Shown here in pieces: positions 49,072-57,972 of a DNA stretch of 64,000 nt. Under the pieces are notes generated by a model. It worked only from the letters and a program-made list of their open reading frames with translations. It was not told the DNA's origin and ran no database searches. The position numbers were made by a program, and so were the translations under genes. The number at the start of each line of letters is the position of its first letter. The first letter of the stretch is position 1. Location of the stretch: positions 62,001 to 126,000 of the forward strand of contig JACRPC010000043.1 of assembly GCA_016214125.1 (NCBI GenBank). Reading direction: 5' to 3'. The DNA comes from Rhodospirillales bacterium (lineage in GTDB: Bacteria; Pseudomonadota; Alphaproteobacteria; Rhodospirillales; WMHbin7).

Positions 49072-51735
49072 ATGGCCGGCACGGGACGGAAAACCGGAAA
49101 AATCGAAGGACGCGCCGCAACGGGCGACGACGATTTCGAAATCGAGGAACGCCATCTCGATCGGGCCGGAACCGAATTGGATTCCGTCTCGGCCGGCCTG
49201 ATGGCGGGAGCCGAAGGGAGCTGGCGGGCCAGCGTGATGAAGGCCGGCTTGGCGCGGCGGCGTTACAGCCCGTTCGTTCGTTTTCTCATCCGTCAACTTC
49301 TTCGCCCCCGGCTGCTGAAAGGCATTAGCCAGCCGGACGCCCTGTTGTTTTTGGGTACGGTCGCCCAAAGCGTCGGCAAGGAGGCGCTGGGCGAGGAGCT
49401 GCTGCTGCGCGCCGCCGACGCCGACCCCCAACGGGCGGCGGCGCATGGACGCCTGGCCGAGGCGCTGTTGGTCCAGGGGCACCAGGCCGAAGCCGAGGCC
49501 GCCTTCCGCAAGCGTTTGGCGGTCGATCCCAAGGAGGTGGCGGCGCAACTGGGTTTGGCGATCGCGCTTCAAGGCCAGGGACGCCTAGCCGAAGCGGAAC
49601 GCACCCTTCGTTATGCCCTCAAGGAACAGCCCGACGAACCGAACCTCAGCTCGCTGCTGGGCAGCCTGCTTCTGGCGTCGGGCCGCCGGGAGGAGGCGCT
49701 GAAGCTGTGCCGCCGGCTGGTCGAACTCCGTCCTACCGACGCTTCGGCTCTTTCCAATCTTGGCAACGTGCTGACGGTGCTGGGGCGGCGCGAAGAGGCG
49801 GTGGCGGCTTGTCGGCGGGCGCTTGAGCTTGATCCCGATCTGCCCGAGGCGTTGTGCAATCTGGGCAGCCACCTCTTTGATCTGGGCCGGATCGCCGAGG
49901 CGAAGGATCATCTCGAGCGGGCGCTGGCGGCGCGGCCCGATATGGTCGAGGCGCTCTGCAATCTGGGCAACGTCCATCACAGCCTAAAGAATTTCACCGA
50001 GGCCGAGGCGCTTTTCCGCAAGGCGTTGGCCCTGGCGTCCACCCGGCCGGAATTGCTGACCAATCTCGGCAACGCCCTCTTTGGCCAGACGCGCTTTGCC
50101 GAGGCGCTCGCCTACCACCAGCGGGCCGTCGAATTGGCGCCTGCGGTTCCGATCCATCTTAACAATCTTGGCAACAGCCTGCAGAAGCTCGATCGCCTCG
50201 ACGAAGCCCTGGACGCTTACCGCAAGGCGATCGCGCTCGATGCCAAAATCCCCAACTTCCATGAAAATACCGCCAGCGTGCTTACCCGCATGGGTCTTTA
50301 CCGCGAGGCGCTGCAAGCGATCCGCCGGGCCATCCGGCTTGGCGCCCATCCGACGGCACGGATCAAGGAGGCGGTAATCCTGCCGATTATCGTGGGATCG
50401 TCCGACGAGATCGAGACGGCGCGCACCCATTTGCGCCAGGGCCTCGATCGTCTGGTGCAGGAAGGGGTTGCGCTCGACGACCCGTTAAAACGGGTCAACG
50501 CGACCACCTTCCATCTGGCCTATCACGCCAAGCCCGACCGCGAACTTCAGGAATTGGCGGCGCGCGTCTACCGGCAATCCTGCCCCGACCTGACTTGGAC
50601 GGCGGCCCATTGCCGGGGCGAGCGGCGGAAGACTCCACGGGACCGCCGCATCCGCATCGGCTTTCTTTCCGATTTCTTCCGCGAAACCCATACGGTCGGA
50701 AGGCTCTATCGCGGCCTGATCGAAACGCTGCCGCGCGACCGCTTCGAGGTCATTCTGCTGCCGATCGGGCGTGAACCCAACGAAGCCAAGGCCAAATTCG
50801 AGGCGGTGGCCGAGCGCGTCGTTCGGCTGCCCGAGGCGATCAGCGACATCCGCCAAATCGTCGGCGATCTCGAACTCGATATTCTCTATTACGCCGACAT
50901 CGGCATGACGCCCTTCACCTACTATCTGGCCTTTTCTCGCTTGGCGCCTTTGCAATGCGTGGGCTGGGGACACCCCGACACCACCGGCATTCCCACGCTC
51001 GATCTTTTCGTTTCCGCCGAGCCCCTGGAGCCGCCGGGTGCCGAGGCGCATTACAGCGAGCGGCTTTTGAAGCTGCCCCGCATCCCGCTTTTTTACACGC
51101 CGCCCAAGCCTCCGGAGGGCGGCCTGCGCGACCGCGATTACCTAAAATTGCCCAAGGACAAGCGCCTTTACATCTGCACCCAGACGCTTTTCAAGCTGCA
51201 CCCTGAATTCGACGAAGCTCTGGCGGGCATCTTGGAGGGCGATGAGCAAGGAATGCTGGTCTTCATCGGATCGCGCACCCGATCGTGGGTCGAGTTGCTG
51301 AAGGCCCGCCTCGCCAAGCGCCTTGGCGTCAACATCAACCGGGTGCTGTTCCTGCCGCCCTTGGGCCATGCCGATTTCCTGTCCTTGAACGGGGTCGCCG
51401 ACGCGCTGCTCGACACCTTCCATTTCTCCGGCGGCCACACCAGCCTGGAGGCCTTCGCCTTCGACGCGCCGGTGGTCACCTGGCCGGGCGAATTCATGCG
51501 CGGCCGGGTGACTCTGGGCTATTACCGCCAGATGGGCATGGAGGATCTGGTGGCCCGCGATCCGGCGCATTACGTCGAACTCGCCCTGCGCCTGGCCAAG
51601 GACCGCGACTGGCGCCAGGCGATGCGCGAAAAAATCCGCGAGCGCAAGGCGGCGGTGTTCGAGGACGCAGCCTCGATCGAATTTCTGGCCCGCGCCCTGG
51701 AAGACGAGCTGCGGAAAAACGGATTTAAGACCTGA
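49072..51735 (+). CDS. TPR / O-GlcNAc-transferase-like protein (GT41-like)
   Basis: An 887-residue soluble protein. About ten tetratricopeptide repeats cover residues 90-430. The C-terminal half (about 520-880) resembles the SPINDLY/OGT catalytic region: IGFLSDFFRETH, LQCVGWGHPDTTGIPTLD, a sugar-nucleotide-loop region, and LDTFHFSGGHTSLEAFAFDAPVVTW. Such enzymes attach a sugar to Ser or Thr of proteins. The gene lies between the Ser/Thr-rich pilin and mshE, so pilin glycosylation is a reasonable guess. The first 60 residues are charged and unusual. Sugar and target are unproven. Confidence 0.75.
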   Translation: MAGTGRKTGKIEGRAATGDDDFEIEERHLDRAGTELDSVSAGLMAGAEGSWRASVMKAGLARRRYSPFVRFLIRQLLRPRLLKGISQPDALLFLGTVAQSVGKEALGEELLLRAADADPQRAAAHGRLAEALLVQGHQAEAEAAFRKRLAVDPKEVAAQLGLAIALQGQGRLAEAERTLRYALKEQPDEPNLSSLLGSLLLASGRREEALKLCRRLVELRPTDASALSNLGNVLTVLGRREEAVAACRRALELDPDLPEALCNLGSHLFDLGRIAEAKDHLERALAARPDMVEALCNLGNVHHSLKNFTEAEALFRKALALASTRPELLTNLGNALFGQTRFAEALAYHQRAVELAPAVPIHLNNLGNSLQKLDRLDEALDAYRKAIALDAKIPNFHENTASVLTRMGLYREALQAIRRAIRLGAHPTARIKEAVILPIIVGSSDEIETARTHLRQGLDRLVQEGVALDDPLKRVNATTFHLAYHAKPDRELQELAARVYRQSCPDLTWTAAHCRGERRKTPRDRRIRIGFLSDFFRETHTVGRLYRGLIETLPRDRFEVILLPIGREPNEAKAKFEAVAERVVRLPEAISDIRQIVGDLELDILYYADIGMTPFTYYLAFSRLAPLQCVGWGHPDTTGIPTLDLFVSAEPLEPPGAEAHYSERLLKLPRIPLFYTPPKPPEGGLRDRDYLKLPKDKRLYICTQTLFKLHPEFDEALAGILEGDEQGMLVFIGSRTRSWVELLKARLAKRLGVNINRVLFLPPLGHADFLSLNGVADALLDTFHFSGGHTSLEAFAFDAPVVTWPGEFMRGRVTLGYYRQMGMEDLVARDPAHYVELALRLAKDRDWRQAMREKIRERKAAVFEDAASIEFLARALEDELRKNGFKT

Positions 51736-51812
51736 ATCGACCGGTCCGCCAGTTGCCGGAAGGCGGCTTTCGCCTTACTATTCCGGTTTGAATTTCTCGG
51801 TCCGGGTTGGTG

Positions 51813-54002
51813 ATGAACGTCAATGTGCCGCCGGGCGGCGCCAAGCCCTCCGGCCAACCTCAGCAGAACGCCATTCCGGCCGCGCCCCGTCCCGCCGCTC
51901 CGGCCGCCCCGGTGCGGCCAGCGGGCGCCCAGCCGCTGATGGCCAAGCCGGCGGCCCAAGCCCAAGCCGTGGCGGGCGCGCCCCGCCCGGTGGCCCAGCC
52001 CGCCCGTCCCGCCCAACCCCAACCGGCGGCTGCCAAGCCGGCGGCCAAGCTGGAATTCGGCGACCAGATCGGCGGCAAGCCCACTCAACCGGCGGCGCCA
52101 CCGGCCACCAAGCTGCAATTCGCCGAACCGGGCGCTCCGGTCGCGCCTTCGCCGGCAGCCAGGCCCGCTCCGGCTCCAGCGGCGGCCGCGGCGCCGCCCG
52201 CCGCCCGCCCAATGCAGGCCGCCCCGCCCTCTGCCCCGCCCTCCGCGCCCATCGCGCCCTCGGCCCCGCTTGCCCCTTCGTCGCCCACCCAGCCCGGCGG
52301 GGCGCCGGCCGGCGGTGGCGGCGGCTTGGCCCGCATCGGCGACAAGCTGGTCGAGATGGGCCTGATTTCCAAGGACCAGTTGCAGGTCGCCCTGTTCGAG
52401 AAGAAGCGCTCGAACAAGATGCTGGGCCAGACCCTGATCGATCTGGGGTTCATCACCGAACAGGCGCTGTCGCAGGTTCTGGCCTCAAGCTCGGGCTTCG
52501 AGCGTTTCGATCCCAAGAGCACGGTGGTCGAACCCGAACTGGTGCGAAAATTCCCCAAGGAGGTGGCGGCGCGCTACCGCGTCTTCCCGGTGGCCGCCGA
52601 CAGCCAGACCGCCCGGCTGGCGATGGCCGACATCTACGACGTGTTGGCGCTCGATCAGGCGCGGCGCTATTTCCCCTCGGGCGTCGAAATCCTGCCCCTG
52701 GTCTGCAGCGAGACCGAGATCGCCGAGGCGATCGATCAGTATTACGGCTACGAGCTGTCGATCGACGGCGTCCTGCGCGAGCTGGAAACCGGCAAGCACG
52801 ACACCTCGGCCGCCGCCTTGAGCGGCGACACCGGTTATGTCCATCCGCTGGTGCGTCTGGTCAACGCGCTCGTACTCGACGCCGTCAAGGTCGGTGCCTC
52901 CGACATCCATTTCGAGCCGGAAGGCATGTTCCTGCGCCTGCGCTACCGCATCGACGGCGTGATGACTCAGGTGCGCACCATCCACAAGAACCACTGGCCG
53001 GCGATCTCACACCGCCTGAAGATCGTGTCGGGCATGAACATCGCCGACAAGATCAACCCGCAAGACGGCCGCTTCGGCATCAATGTCGGCAACCACAAGG
53101 TCGATTTCCGCGTTTCCGCCCTGCCCACCGTGCATGGCGAGAACATCGTGCTGCGCATTCTCGATCGCAGCCGGTCGCTGCTCGGCATCGACAAGCTGGG
53201 CTTGAGCGAGGCCAACGAGGCGCTGCTCTTGCGGCTCCTGAAGCGCCCGGAGGGGATCATCATCGTCACCGGCCCCACCGGTTCCGGTAAGACGACGACG
53301 CTGTATGGCGTCCTTCACCACATCAACTCGCTCGACATCAACATCATGACGCTGGAGGACCCGGTCGAGTACGAACTGCCGCTGATCCGCCAGTCGCAGG
53401 TTCGCGAAGGCACCGGGCTCAATTTCGCCGACGGCGTGCGGGCGCTGTTGCGCCAGGACCCCGACGTGATCTTCATCGGCGAGGTGCGCGACAAGGACAC
53501 CGCCACCATGGCGCTGCGCGCCGCGATGACCGGCCACCAGGTCTTCACCACCTTGCACACCAACGACGCGCCGGGCGCCCTGCCGCGCCTGGTCGATCTT
53601 GGCATGGAAGTGACTCTGATGGCCGGCAACATCATCGGCATTCTCGCCCAGCGTCTGGCGCGCCGGCTGTGCGCCTGCCGGACGATGAGGCCGGCATCGC
53701 ACGACGAATGCCGCATCCTGGGTGCCAACCCCGCCCACCCGCCGGTCATCGGCCATCCCACCGGTTGCGAGGCCTGCCGGATGACCGGCTATAAGGGACG
53801 GATCGCCGTGCACGAGCTTCTGCCCATGAACAAGGAGCTTGACGAAATGGTGATCAACGGCGTCTCGATGAACACGCTGCGCGAGGCGGCGCGCAAATTC
53901 GGGTACATCCCGATGGCCGACGACGGCATCGCCAAGGTGTTGAAGGGGATCATCAGCATGGACAGCCTGATCGAGACCGTCGACGTCACCGACCGCCTGT
54001 AA
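51813..54002 (+). CDS. mshE: MshE/GspE-type pilus assembly ATPase
   Basis: A 729-residue hexameric ATPase that drives pilus extension. An unusual N-terminus of about 165 residues is almost all Pro and Ala. A GspE N-terminal domain follows (about 173-316), then the ATPase core with Walker A GPTGSGKTT (about 487-495), the Asp box and Walker B (DPDVIFIGEVRD), and the His box (TGHQVFTTLHT). The zinc-binding cysteines are C620, C622, C652 and C655. The start is uncertain between ATG 51813, GTG 51810 and TTG 51807. mshG follows after four bases. Confidence 0.92.
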   Translation: MNVNVPPGGAKPSGQPQQNAIPAAPRPAAPAAPVRPAGAQPLMAKPAAQAQAVAGAPRPVAQPARPAQPQPAAAKPAAKLEFGDQIGGKPTQPAAPPATKLQFAEPGAPVAPSPAARPAPAPAAAAAPPAARPMQAAPPSAPPSAPIAPSAPLAPSSPTQPGGAPAGGGGGLARIGDKLVEMGLISKDQLQVALFEKKRSNKMLGQTLIDLGFITEQALSQVLASSSGFERFDPKSTVVEPELVRKFPKEVAARYRVFPVAADSQTARLAMADIYDVLALDQARRYFPSGVEILPLVCSETEIAEAIDQYYGYELSIDGVLRELETGKHDTSAAALSGDTGYVHPLVRLVNALVLDAVKVGASDIHFEPEGMFLRLRYRIDGVMTQVRTIHKNHWPAISHRLKIVSGMNIADKINPQDGRFGINVGNHKVDFRVSALPTVHGENIVLRILDRSRSLLGIDKLGLSEANEALLLRLLKRPEGIIIVTGPTGSGKTTTLYGVLHHINSLDINIMTLEDPVEYELPLIRQSQVREGTGLNFADGVRALLRQDPDVIFIGEVRDKDTATMALRAAMTGHQVFTTLHTNDAPGALPRLVDLGMEVTLMAGNIIGILAQRLARRLCACRTMRPASHDECRILGANPAHPPVIGHPTGCEACRMTGYKGRIAVHELLPMNKELDEMVINGVSMNTLREAARKFGYIPMADDGIAKVLKGIISMDSLIETVDVTDRL

Positions 54003-54006
54003 GACG

Positions 54007-55215
54007 ATGCCGCTGTTCGCCTACCGAGCCCTCGACGCCAACGGCCGCTCGGTGCGGGGCCAGCTCAACGCCGCCAACGACGTCGACTTGTTCCAGCGCT
54101 TGAAGGACACCGGCTTCGAGCTGGTGACCGCCAGCGAGGTCAAGCCCAATAGGCTCGCCAGCCTGCTGGCGCCTGGAATCAAGGCCCGCGACCTGATCCA
54201 GATGTGCGTCCATCTCCAGCAACTGAACGCCGCCGGCGTCTCGCTGATCGAAGGCCTGGCCGATGTGCGCGATTCCACCGACCAGGCCCGGCTGCGCGAC
54301 ATCGTCGCCGAAATCCACCGCGACGTTTCCGAAGGCCGTTCGCTGTCCCAGGCCTTCGAGCGCCACCCCAAGATCTTCGGCACCGTCTTCACCTCGCTGA
54401 TTTCGGCCGGCGAGGAAAGCGGCAATTTGAGCGAATCCTTCAGCCAGCTCGTCAAGCACCTGAAATGGACCGACGCCATCACCACGAAGATCAAGAAGGC
54501 GATCCGTTACCCCTCGATCATGCTGGTGGTGATCGTTGGCCTGTTCTTCTTCATGATGATTCTGGTGGTGCCGGAAGTGGTGTCGTTCCTGCGCTCGACC
54601 GGCCAGAATCTGCCGACGGTGACCTTGGCCCTCATCGCTACCTCGGACTTCATGATCGATTTCTGGTACCTGGTGCTGACGGTGCCGATCGCGGCGGCGG
54701 TCGGGCTGCGTGCCCTGGCGGCGGCGTCCGAGGAATTCGCCTACAAGGTCGATTACCTTCTGCTGCGCCTGCCCAAACTGGGCGAGATGATCCGCAAGAT
54801 CGCCCTGTCGCGCTTCGCCCATTTCTTCGCCGTCATGTTTCAAAGCGGGGTGCCGATCTTGCAATGCATCGAGACGGCGACCAAGGTGGTCAACAACCGG
54901 GTGCTGTCGCAATCGCTCTCGGTCGTTCATCGCGGCGTCCAGCAGGGCAATTCCTTTTCGCTGGCGCTGCGCGATTCCGGCGAATTTCCAAGTCTGGTGA
55001 TCCGCATGGTCAAGATCGGCGAGGACAGCGGCAATCTTTCCGAGACGCTGGAGAACGTCACCAGCTTCTACGACAACGATGTCGACGAGGCGATCGATGC
55101 CCTGTTGGCGATGATGGAGCCGGCGCTCACCGTGGTCGCCGGCATTCTGATGACCTGGATCGTCGTGGCGGTGATCGGGCCGATCTACGAAAGCTTCAGC
55201 AAGCTGGGGATCTAG
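54007..55215 (+). CDS. mshG: MshG/GspF-type inner-membrane platform protein
   Basis: A 402-residue membrane protein with three helices that couples the assembly ATPase to pilin polymerisation. Two repeated GspF domains are seen (about residues 65-190 and 270-395), each with the ISAGEESGNLSE- or KIGEDSGNLSET-type motif. The N-terminus (MPLFAYRALDANGRSVRGQL) is characteristic of the family. It directly follows mshE. Confidence 0.95.
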   Translation: MPLFAYRALDANGRSVRGQLNAANDVDLFQRLKDTGFELVTASEVKPNRLASLLAPGIKARDLIQMCVHLQQLNAAGVSLIEGLADVRDSTDQARLRDIVAEIHRDVSEGRSLSQAFERHPKIFGTVFTSLISAGEESGNLSESFSQLVKHLKWTDAITTKIKKAIRYPSIMLVVIVGLFFFMMILVVPEVVSFLRSTGQNLPTVTLALIATSDFMIDFWYLVLTVPIAAAVGLRALAAASEEFAYKVDYLLLRLPKLGEMIRKIALSRFAHFFAVMFQSGVPILQCIETATKVVNNRVLSQSLSVVHRGVQQGNSFSLALRDSGEFPSLVIRMVKIGEDSGNLSETLENVTSFYDNDVDEAIDALLAMMEPALTVVAGILMTWIVVAVIGPIYESFSKLGI

Positions 55216-55217
55216 CG

Positions 55218-56846
55218 GTGGCGTTCGACCTTTCCCTGCATCATTTCACGCGACGCTTCATCCTGGTGCTGGGCGACGAGGGCGCCGTCCTGGTGCATGT
55301 GGTGCGGGGCGGCGTGCGCAACGCCTGGTTCGTGCCCGCCGATTCCGAGGAAGGGCCCGAGGCCTTCTCCGAGTTCTTCGCCACCGATCGCGCCGCGACG
55401 CTTTTCGTCGAGGTCGACACCATCGAACAGCTCTACCGCGAAGAGACGCTGCCCAAGGCCAACATTCTCGATCACGCCAAGGTGCTGGCGCGGCGCCTGA
55501 GCATCGCCTTTCCGTCCGAGGAGTTGCGGGCGGCGGTGCCGCTGAAAGGCAAGGACAAGGCCAGCCGCAAATACCTTTTCACCGCCTTGCCGCTGTCGCC
55601 TTGGCTCAAGCGCTGGGCGGCGTTGATCGAGAAGCTTCCCAACCCGACCATCGCCTTCTGCCTGCTGCCGATCGAGTCCCAGGCGATGGTGCGCGAACTG
55701 GCGCCCACGCCCGGCTCGGCCAAGGCGGGGGACCGGCACTGGCGCATGCTGGTGACCTTGCAAGTGACCGGCGGTTTTCGCCAGATCGTCGAGCTCAACG
55801 ATCAGCTTATCCTCACCCGCATGACCCAGCGTTCGGCCGAGGATGTCGAGCCGGCCGATCTTGCGGCGTCGATCGAGCGCGAATTCAAATCCTCGATCAG
55901 CTATCTGAAGCGCCTGGGCTTTCAAGACAGCGACCCCTTCGACTTGGTTATTCTGATCGGCGCCGACTCCCATGAAGCCGTGCGCGCCCGGGCGTTCGAC
56001 ACTTCGAGCCTCACCGTTCTCACGCCGTTTGAGGCGGGGCAGCGTTTGGGGTTCAAACGGAGCGCCGACCCCGAAAGCCCCTACAGCGATGTGCTGCACG
56101 CTCTTTGGCTCAGCCGCAAGATGGCGATGCCGCTGCGGCTGGCGACGCCCACCATCCAGCGCCAATTCTACCTGGCGCAAACGCGCCGCTTTGCGCCGAT
56201 CACCGTGGGTGCGCTCACGCTTGCCCAGCTTATGTATGCCGGGTCGGTCGGGCAGGAGATTTGGGACAGCATGGATCTGCGCGCCAACCGCCAGACGGAT
56301 CTAAGCTCGGTGCGCCAGCAACATGAACGTCAGCTTGGCGAACTGAAGAAATTGCCGGTGTCGATCGAGGAGATGCGCGCCACCTTCCAGGCGAATGCGG
56401 CGCTCGACAAGCGCGCCCTGGCCTTGGGGCCGATCTGGTCGGGATTGGATCGGGCTTTGGGGGCCGAGGCGCGTTTGCTCCGTTACAATGTCGAGGTCGA
56501 GGGCGAAAAGCCGGGTGATGCCCCCGCCGCCGGCCGCCCCGCCCGTCCGCAGCCGCCGCGCCCGGGCACTCCGGCGGCGGCGCCTGCCGATGGTCCGCCC
56601 CATAAACTCGGCCTGACCGCCGAGTTTTCGAGCGCGATCGGCCAGCCGGCCCTGGCGCTCGATCAGGCGCGGGCGCTTGCCAGCCGTTTGACGGCGGCCC
56701 TGCCCGGTTACAAGATCGAGATCGGGCGCTTGCCGGTCAGCGTTCTGCCCGGCCAGACCTTCACCGGCTCGCAGGGCGGCGCCAGCCGCGAGGAGCAGCG
56801 CCGCCAGGCCAGTGCCGACTACCTTGTGCGCAAGGGAAACCCCTGA
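55218..56846 (+). CDS. MshI-like (PilM-PilN type) pilus assembly protein
   Basis: A 542-residue protein. The N-terminal 310 residues could correspond to a PilM-type cytoplasmic domain but lack a clear actin-type nucleotide motif. A short hydrophobic segment (about 325-348) leads to a coiled coil (about 355-400), a Pro-rich linker (about 437-465) and a C-terminal domain like PilN (about 470-520, with ALASRLTAALPGYKIEIGRL). This order matches MshI of MSHA systems. The start is GTG at 55218, three bases after mshG. The call rests mainly on position between mshG and a PilO-like gene. Confidence 0.5.
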   Translation: MAFDLSLHHFTRRFILVLGDEGAVLVHVVRGGVRNAWFVPADSEEGPEAFSEFFATDRAATLFVEVDTIEQLYREETLPKANILDHAKVLARRLSIAFPSEELRAAVPLKGKDKASRKYLFTALPLSPWLKRWAALIEKLPNPTIAFCLLPIESQAMVRELAPTPGSAKAGDRHWRMLVTLQVTGGFRQIVELNDQLILTRMTQRSAEDVEPADLAASIEREFKSSISYLKRLGFQDSDPFDLVILIGADSHEAVRARAFDTSSLTVLTPFEAGQRLGFKRSADPESPYSDVLHALWLSRKMAMPLRLATPTIQRQFYLAQTRRFAPITVGALTLAQLMYAGSVGQEIWDSMDLRANRQTDLSSVRQQHERQLGELKKLPVSIEEMRATFQANAALDKRALALGPIWSGLDRALGAEARLLRYNVEVEGEKPGDAPAAGRPARPQPPRPGTPAAAPADGPPHKLGLTAEFSSAIGQPALALDQARALASRLTAALPGYKIEIGRLPVSVLPGQTFTGSQGGASREEQRRQASADYLVRKGNP

Positions 56847-57508
56847 TGGCGGCCTCGATCAACATCGACCTCAAGGATCTGGCCAAGCTTCCCCGAGCCC
56901 TGACGGTGTCGGCGGCAATTCTGATCGTCAATCTCGGCGCCTGGTTCTTCGCCGTGCCCGAGTTGGAGGGCTGGCTCGACGAGATCAAGGGCGAAACCAA
57001 GAAGATCGAGGGCGAAATCAGCGGCTTCCGCCAGCGGCTCAACACCATCCGCAACGAGCGCGCCAATCTGGCCAAGCTCGAGGAGGAGTACAAGGCGCTG
57101 CTCGAGGCGGGTTGGTTTCAGCCGCAGGACCGGTTGGAGGCCGAGCGCCGCCTGCGCGCCTTGGCCGAGGCGCATCGGTTGGTGTTGCCGCTCACTTTCC
57201 AGATCCTGGCCGAGAAGTATGAAGCCGTGCCCGGCAATGTCGGCATCGATCTGGTGGCGAGCGAGATTCAGCTAACCCTGCGCGCGGTTCAGGATGGCGA
57301 CGTGATGGCCTTTCTGGCCGAACTGGGCAAGGGGGGCTTTCCCGGTCGCGTCACCTTGGACCGGTTTGCCTTGGCGCGGGTGAAGGAACCCAGCCCGGCC
57401 CTGTTGGCCGATCTGCGCGCCGGCAAGGTCGTGGAATTGGTCGAGGGCGATGTTCGTTTTCGCTGGGTTACGCTGCGCAAGACTCCCCCCAAGGGAGACG
57501 GCAAATGA
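56846..57508 (+). CDS. PilO/MshJ-like pilus assembly protein
   Basis: A 220-residue protein with one transmembrane helix (about residues 18-40), a coiled coil (about 45-90) and a periplasmic ferredoxin-like domain (about 95-215). This is the layout of PilO, GspM and MshJ. The start shares one base with the previous stop, and the stop overlaps the next gene by four bases. It should form the inner-membrane alignment complex with the preceding protein. Confidence 0.6.
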   Translation: MAASINIDLKDLAKLPRALTVSAAILIVNLGAWFFAVPELEGWLDEIKGETKKIEGEISGFRQRLNTIRNERANLAKLEEEYKALLEAGWFQPQDRLEAERRLRALAEAHRLVLPLTFQILAEKYEAVPGNVGIDLVASEIQLTLRAVQDGDVMAFLAELGKGGFPGRVTLDRFALARVKEPSPALLADLRAGKVVELVEGDVRFRWVTLRKTPPKGDGK

Positions 57509-57972
57509 AGCGGCTGGCGATGGCGCTGTTCGGAATCGTCCTTGCCGTTCCTGGCCTGGCTCAGACCCCGGCGCCACCGAAGGTCGAGGACGCACCCGCG
57601 CCCGCCTTGCCGGCCTCGCTGATGTTCAGCCCCACCGATCTGGCCGAGATCGAAAAGGCGCGCCGGCGCCAGGCGGGCGCGTCTGGGCTTGCCCAGTGGG
57701 GAAGCGAGGCGGCGGTTCCCATGAAGGCGATGGGCAATGTCTATCTTTCCGCCCTCATGTATCTGGGCGCCAACCGCTGGACGGCCTGGATCAACGGCCA
57801 ATCCTTCGGACCGGGCGCCGCCACCGACACCATCCGCGTGCTCGGCGCGGCGCCCCATCATGTCGATCTGGAGGTGGAGGTGCCGGACCGCCCGCCCTTG
57901 CGGCTGCGTCTGGCGCCCAATCAAACCTATCTGGCCGCCGAAGGCCGGGTGATCGAGGGCATCGTGCCATGA
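57505..57972 (+). CDS. PilP/MshK-like periplasmic protein
   Basis: A 155-residue protein with a signal peptide (cleaved near GLAQT), a Pro/Ala linker and a small beta domain. The stretch VYLSALMYLGANRWTAWING resembles the HR/GspC-type domain of MshK, PilP and GspB, which links the inner-membrane complex to the secretin. No lipobox is seen. Position directly after the PilO-like gene supports the call. Confidence 0.55.
   Translation: MKRLAMALFGIVLAVPGLAQTPAPPKVEDAPAPALPASLMFSPTDLAEIEKARRRQAGASGLAQWGSEAAVPMKAMGNVYLSALMYLGANRWTAWINGQSFGPGAATDTIRVLGAAPHHVDLEVEVPDRPPLRLRLAPNQTYLAAEGRVIEGIVP

Noticed and set aside
51760-51776. Terminator between the OGT-like gene and mshE
   Set aside because: A six-base hairpin (AAGGCG/CGCCTT) exists, but the stem is short and no T-tract follows.
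52120-52320. Tandem DNA repeat in the Pro/Ala-coding region of mshE
   Set aside because: The codons vary without a fixed unit; it is amino-acid low complexity rather than a repeat array.
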